Part shown: piece by piece, positions 4,517 to 5,196 of the stretch
Position numbering within the stretch: position 1 is the first letter of the stretch
Layout of the letters: each line of letters opens with the position of its first letter
NCBI GenBank assembly: GCA_903835325.1
Contig: CAILMU010000148.1
Span: forward strand, 1 to 5,196
Source of the DNA: an uncultured Microcaldota archaeon
GTDB lineage: Archaea > Micrarchaeota > Micrarchaeia > Anstonellales > Bilamarchaeaceae
Direction of reading: 5' to 3'
DNA length: 5,196 nucleotides
The notes under the pieces: generated by a model
What the model saw: only the letters and a program-made list of their open reading frames with translations
Told to the model about the DNA's origin: nothing
Database searches by the model: none
Position numbers and translations under genes: made by a program

Positions 4517-4587
4517 GGGGCATAAGCTCGATGGCCGGGCACCTGTCTTGCACGCAGGCCGAGGGGGTTCGATTCCCCCATGCTCCA
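4517..4587 (+). tRNA. tRNA-Ala (TGC), CCA not encoded
   Basis: All four arms form: acceptor GGGGCAT/ATGCTCC with one G-T at position 3, D-stem GCTC/GGGC, anticodon arm CCTGT CTTGCAC GCAGG, and T-arm GGGGG TTCGATT CCCCC. Anticodon TGC specifies Ala. The pairs 2-71 and 4-69 are standard; the G-T at 3-70 matches the alanine identity element. After discriminator A the sequence is GAA, so CCA must be added by an enzyme, unlike the other tRNAs here. Confidence 0.93.
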
Positions 4588-4602
4588 GAACTATTTTTCA
4601 AT

Positions 4603-4682
4603 GCGGGGTTGGCCGAGTTTGGTCAAAGGCAATGATCTGCAAAATCATACAACCGTCAGTTCAAATCTGACACCTCGCTCCA
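4603..4682 (+). tRNA. tRNA-Cys (GCA), CCA encoded
   Basis: Acceptor GCGGGGT/ACCTCGC (one G-T), D-arm GCC/GGC with a long loop containing GG, anticodon arm ATGAT CTGCAAA ATCAT, a six-base variable loop, and canonical T-arm GTCAG TTCAAAT CTGAC. Anticodon GCA specifies Cys and discriminator U73, the main cysteine identity base, is present, followed by CCA. It reads TGC, the codon used for nearly every cysteine in the small-gene array upstream. Confidence 0.92.
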
Positions 4683-4699
4683 TTTCATAAGTATCATAT

Positions 4700-4773
4700 C
4701 GACGCATGGTGTAGAAGCGGCACGGACGGCTCTGACCCGTCAAGACAAGGAGCGTTACCTTGTGCGTCGGCCA
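4700..4773 (+). tRNA. tRNA-Gln (CTG), CCA encoded, unusual T-loop
   Basis: Acceptor CGACGCA/TGCGTCG and anticodon arm GACGG CTCTGAC CCGTC are perfect; anticodon CTG specifies Gln and discriminator G with CCA follows. The D-arm is a 3-bp GTG/CAC stem with a short loop ending in GG. The T-stem CAAGG/CCTTG is perfect, but the loop is AGCGTTA: A54 and T58 replace the standard T54 and A58. C56 and G57 are kept. It pairs in design with the next tRNA. Confidence 0.85.
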
Positions 4774-4791
4774 TCTCTCATCTCTTCCTTT

Positions 4792-4865
4792 CGGCGCTTG
4801 GCGTAACGGCAACGCGCTGAGCTTTGGACTCAGAGTCACACGATCGTCCCGTGTAGCGCCGGCCA
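4792..4865 (+). tRNA. tRNA-Gln (TTG), CCA encoded, unusual T-loop
   Basis: Acceptor CGGCGCT/AGCGCCG, D-stem GCG/CGC with loop TAACGGCAA, anticodon arm CTGAG CTTTGGA CTCAG and T-stem ACACG/CGTGT are all perfect. Anticodon TTG specifies Gln; discriminator G and CCA follow. The T-loop is ATCGTCC, again with A54 and T58 swapped relative to the canonical T54-A58. Together with the CTG gene it covers both Gln codons. Confidence 0.88.
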
Positions 4866-4869
4866 TGAT

Positions 4870-4986
4870 TTCGGTAATATGCGTATGCACATGACTCAGG
4901 TAACCGCAATATGCAGTGTGTAATCGACGAAAATTATCACTATGGGTGGTATGTCCCTTAGTCACATGCATACGCACATTCGGTAA
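4870..4986. mobile_element. Imperfect palindrome of about 100 bp with flanking 8-bp direct repeats (MITE-like or structured RNA)
   Basis: Arms 4877-4900 and 4956-4979 are inverted copies matching at 20 of 24 positions. Further matching segments continue inward (AGTG 4915-4918 with CACT 4938-4941; TAAT 4921-4924 with ATTA 4933-4936), all centred near 4928, so the whole unit can fold into one long hairpin. TTCGGTAA flanks it as a direct repeat at 4870-4877 and 4979-4986, like a target-site duplication. It starts five bases after the last tRNA CCA. No ORF is seen. A replication or packaging site, or an mRNA leader structure for the next gene, is also possible. Confidence 0.5.
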
Positions 4987-5002
4987 ATACCCCCGTACAA
5001 CC

Positions 5003-5010
5003 AAGGAGGT
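5003..5010 (+). promoter_or_regulatory. Strong ribosome binding site AAGGAGGT
   Basis: A full-length Shine-Dalgarno sequence lies four bases before the ATG at 5015 and fixes that start. It is much stronger than the GAGGGAG sites of the small-gene array, consistent with a separately translated gene. Confidence 0.75.
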
Positions 5011-5014
5011 CGCC

Positions 5015-5196
5015 ATGAGCTGGGTGGGCCGCAAGTTCTACGGGGTCAAGGCAATCGCGCTGACAGTGTTCGGTGACATAAAAGTCTTCCGGAGGCCGTT
5101 CTTCGCCGTGTACGACCCGACGGACTACGGCGTGACGGGCTGGGACTGCAGGAGGCTCTCGGAGCTCGCGGAGCCCGGCGACGTGGTGCTCAGGGG
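5015..5196 (+). CDS. N-terminal part of a possible YiiX-like NlpC/P60 superfamily protein (partial, 3' end outside window)
   Basis: Sixty complete codons are visible and the frame runs off the window. Residues about 26-60 (RRPFFAVYDPTDYGVTGWD, then LSELAEPGDVVLRG) resemble the start of YiiX/YaeF-type permuted papain-like hydrolases, where a helix is followed by L-x-PGDV-x-LR and then a short segment leading to the catalytic SHxG motif. In that superfamily a cysteine and histidine hydrolyse amide or ester bonds in peptidoglycan or lipids. The catalytic residues would lie beyond the window, so this is a resemblance from memory of the family, not proof. The gene is GC-rich and uses AGG, like the small-gene array, so it appears to belong to the same resident genome. 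Confidence 0.55.
   Translation, partial: MSWVGRKFYGVKAIALTVFGDIKVFRRPFFAVYDPTDYGVTGWDCRRLSELAEPGDVVLR

Noticed and set aside
4449..4670. Plus-strand 73-codon frame across the tRNA genes
   Set aside because: It overlaps three tRNA genes and has no ribosome binding site.
4645..5034. Minus-strand 129-codon frame across the last tRNAs and the palindrome
   Set aside because: It is antisense to tRNA genes and a structured non-coding element, with no convincing start signal.

Overview
The window looks like part of a tailed-virus (phage or archaeal virus) genome. The evidence is ten very short, gapless, same-strand genes of mostly unknown function, a cluster of seven tRNA or tRNA-like genes, a freestanding homing endonuclease inside that cluster, and tRNA genes that mostly carry an encoded CCA. 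No structural or replication gene is present, so the host cannot be fixed. The small genes are GC-rich, use AGG for most arginines, and use TGC for 40 of 41 cysteines. An ATAAATA box lies upstream of the tRNAs; it could be a T4-type late promoter or an archaeal TATA box, so host domain stays open.

Region 1 (1-2587, +) is a run of ten small genes, the first cut by the window edge, joined by ATGA/GTGA or TGATG overlaps or a 1-base gap. Seven of them (genes 1, 3, 4, 6, 8, 9, 10) are divergent paralogues with the plan CxxC ... C ... (VP)xxC, then 10-11 residues, then LR[E/Q]L at the very C-terminus. Three unrelated genes (2, a Lar-like zinc ribbon; 5; 7) end in the same LREL. The LREL codons (CTG AGG GAG CTN) are also the Shine-Dalgarno sequence of the next gene, so each junction carries a repeated, doubly used sequence. 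This is the most unusual part of the window.

Region 2 (2588-3142) holds a candidate promoter, a degenerate tRNA-Met(CAT), a possible 35-residue ORF, a GC-rich terminator-like hairpin, a tRNA-Phe-like gene with anomalies, and a leader with two mutually exclusive hairpins around the ribosome binding site of the next gene.

Region 3 (3143-4393) is an AT-richer gene for a 416-residue homing endonuclease: zinc fingers, NUMOD3-like motifs, a PD-(D/E)xK-type nuclease core and two C-terminal DNA-binding repeats. Its composition suggests recent arrival in the tRNA cluster.

Region 4 (4420-4865) holds tRNA-Tyr(GTA), tRNA-Ala(TGC), tRNA-Cys(GCA), tRNA-Gln(CTG) and tRNA-Gln(TTG). The Tyr and both Gln genes have non-canonical T-loops.

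Region 5 (4866-5196) has a roughly 100-bp imperfect palindrome flanked by 8-bp direct repeats, then the start of a gene with a strong ribosome binding site whose N-terminus resembles YiiX-like NlpC/P60 superfamily proteins.

The small genes are presumably co-translated from one polycistronic message. The tRNA-Cys gene may support their high cysteine content.
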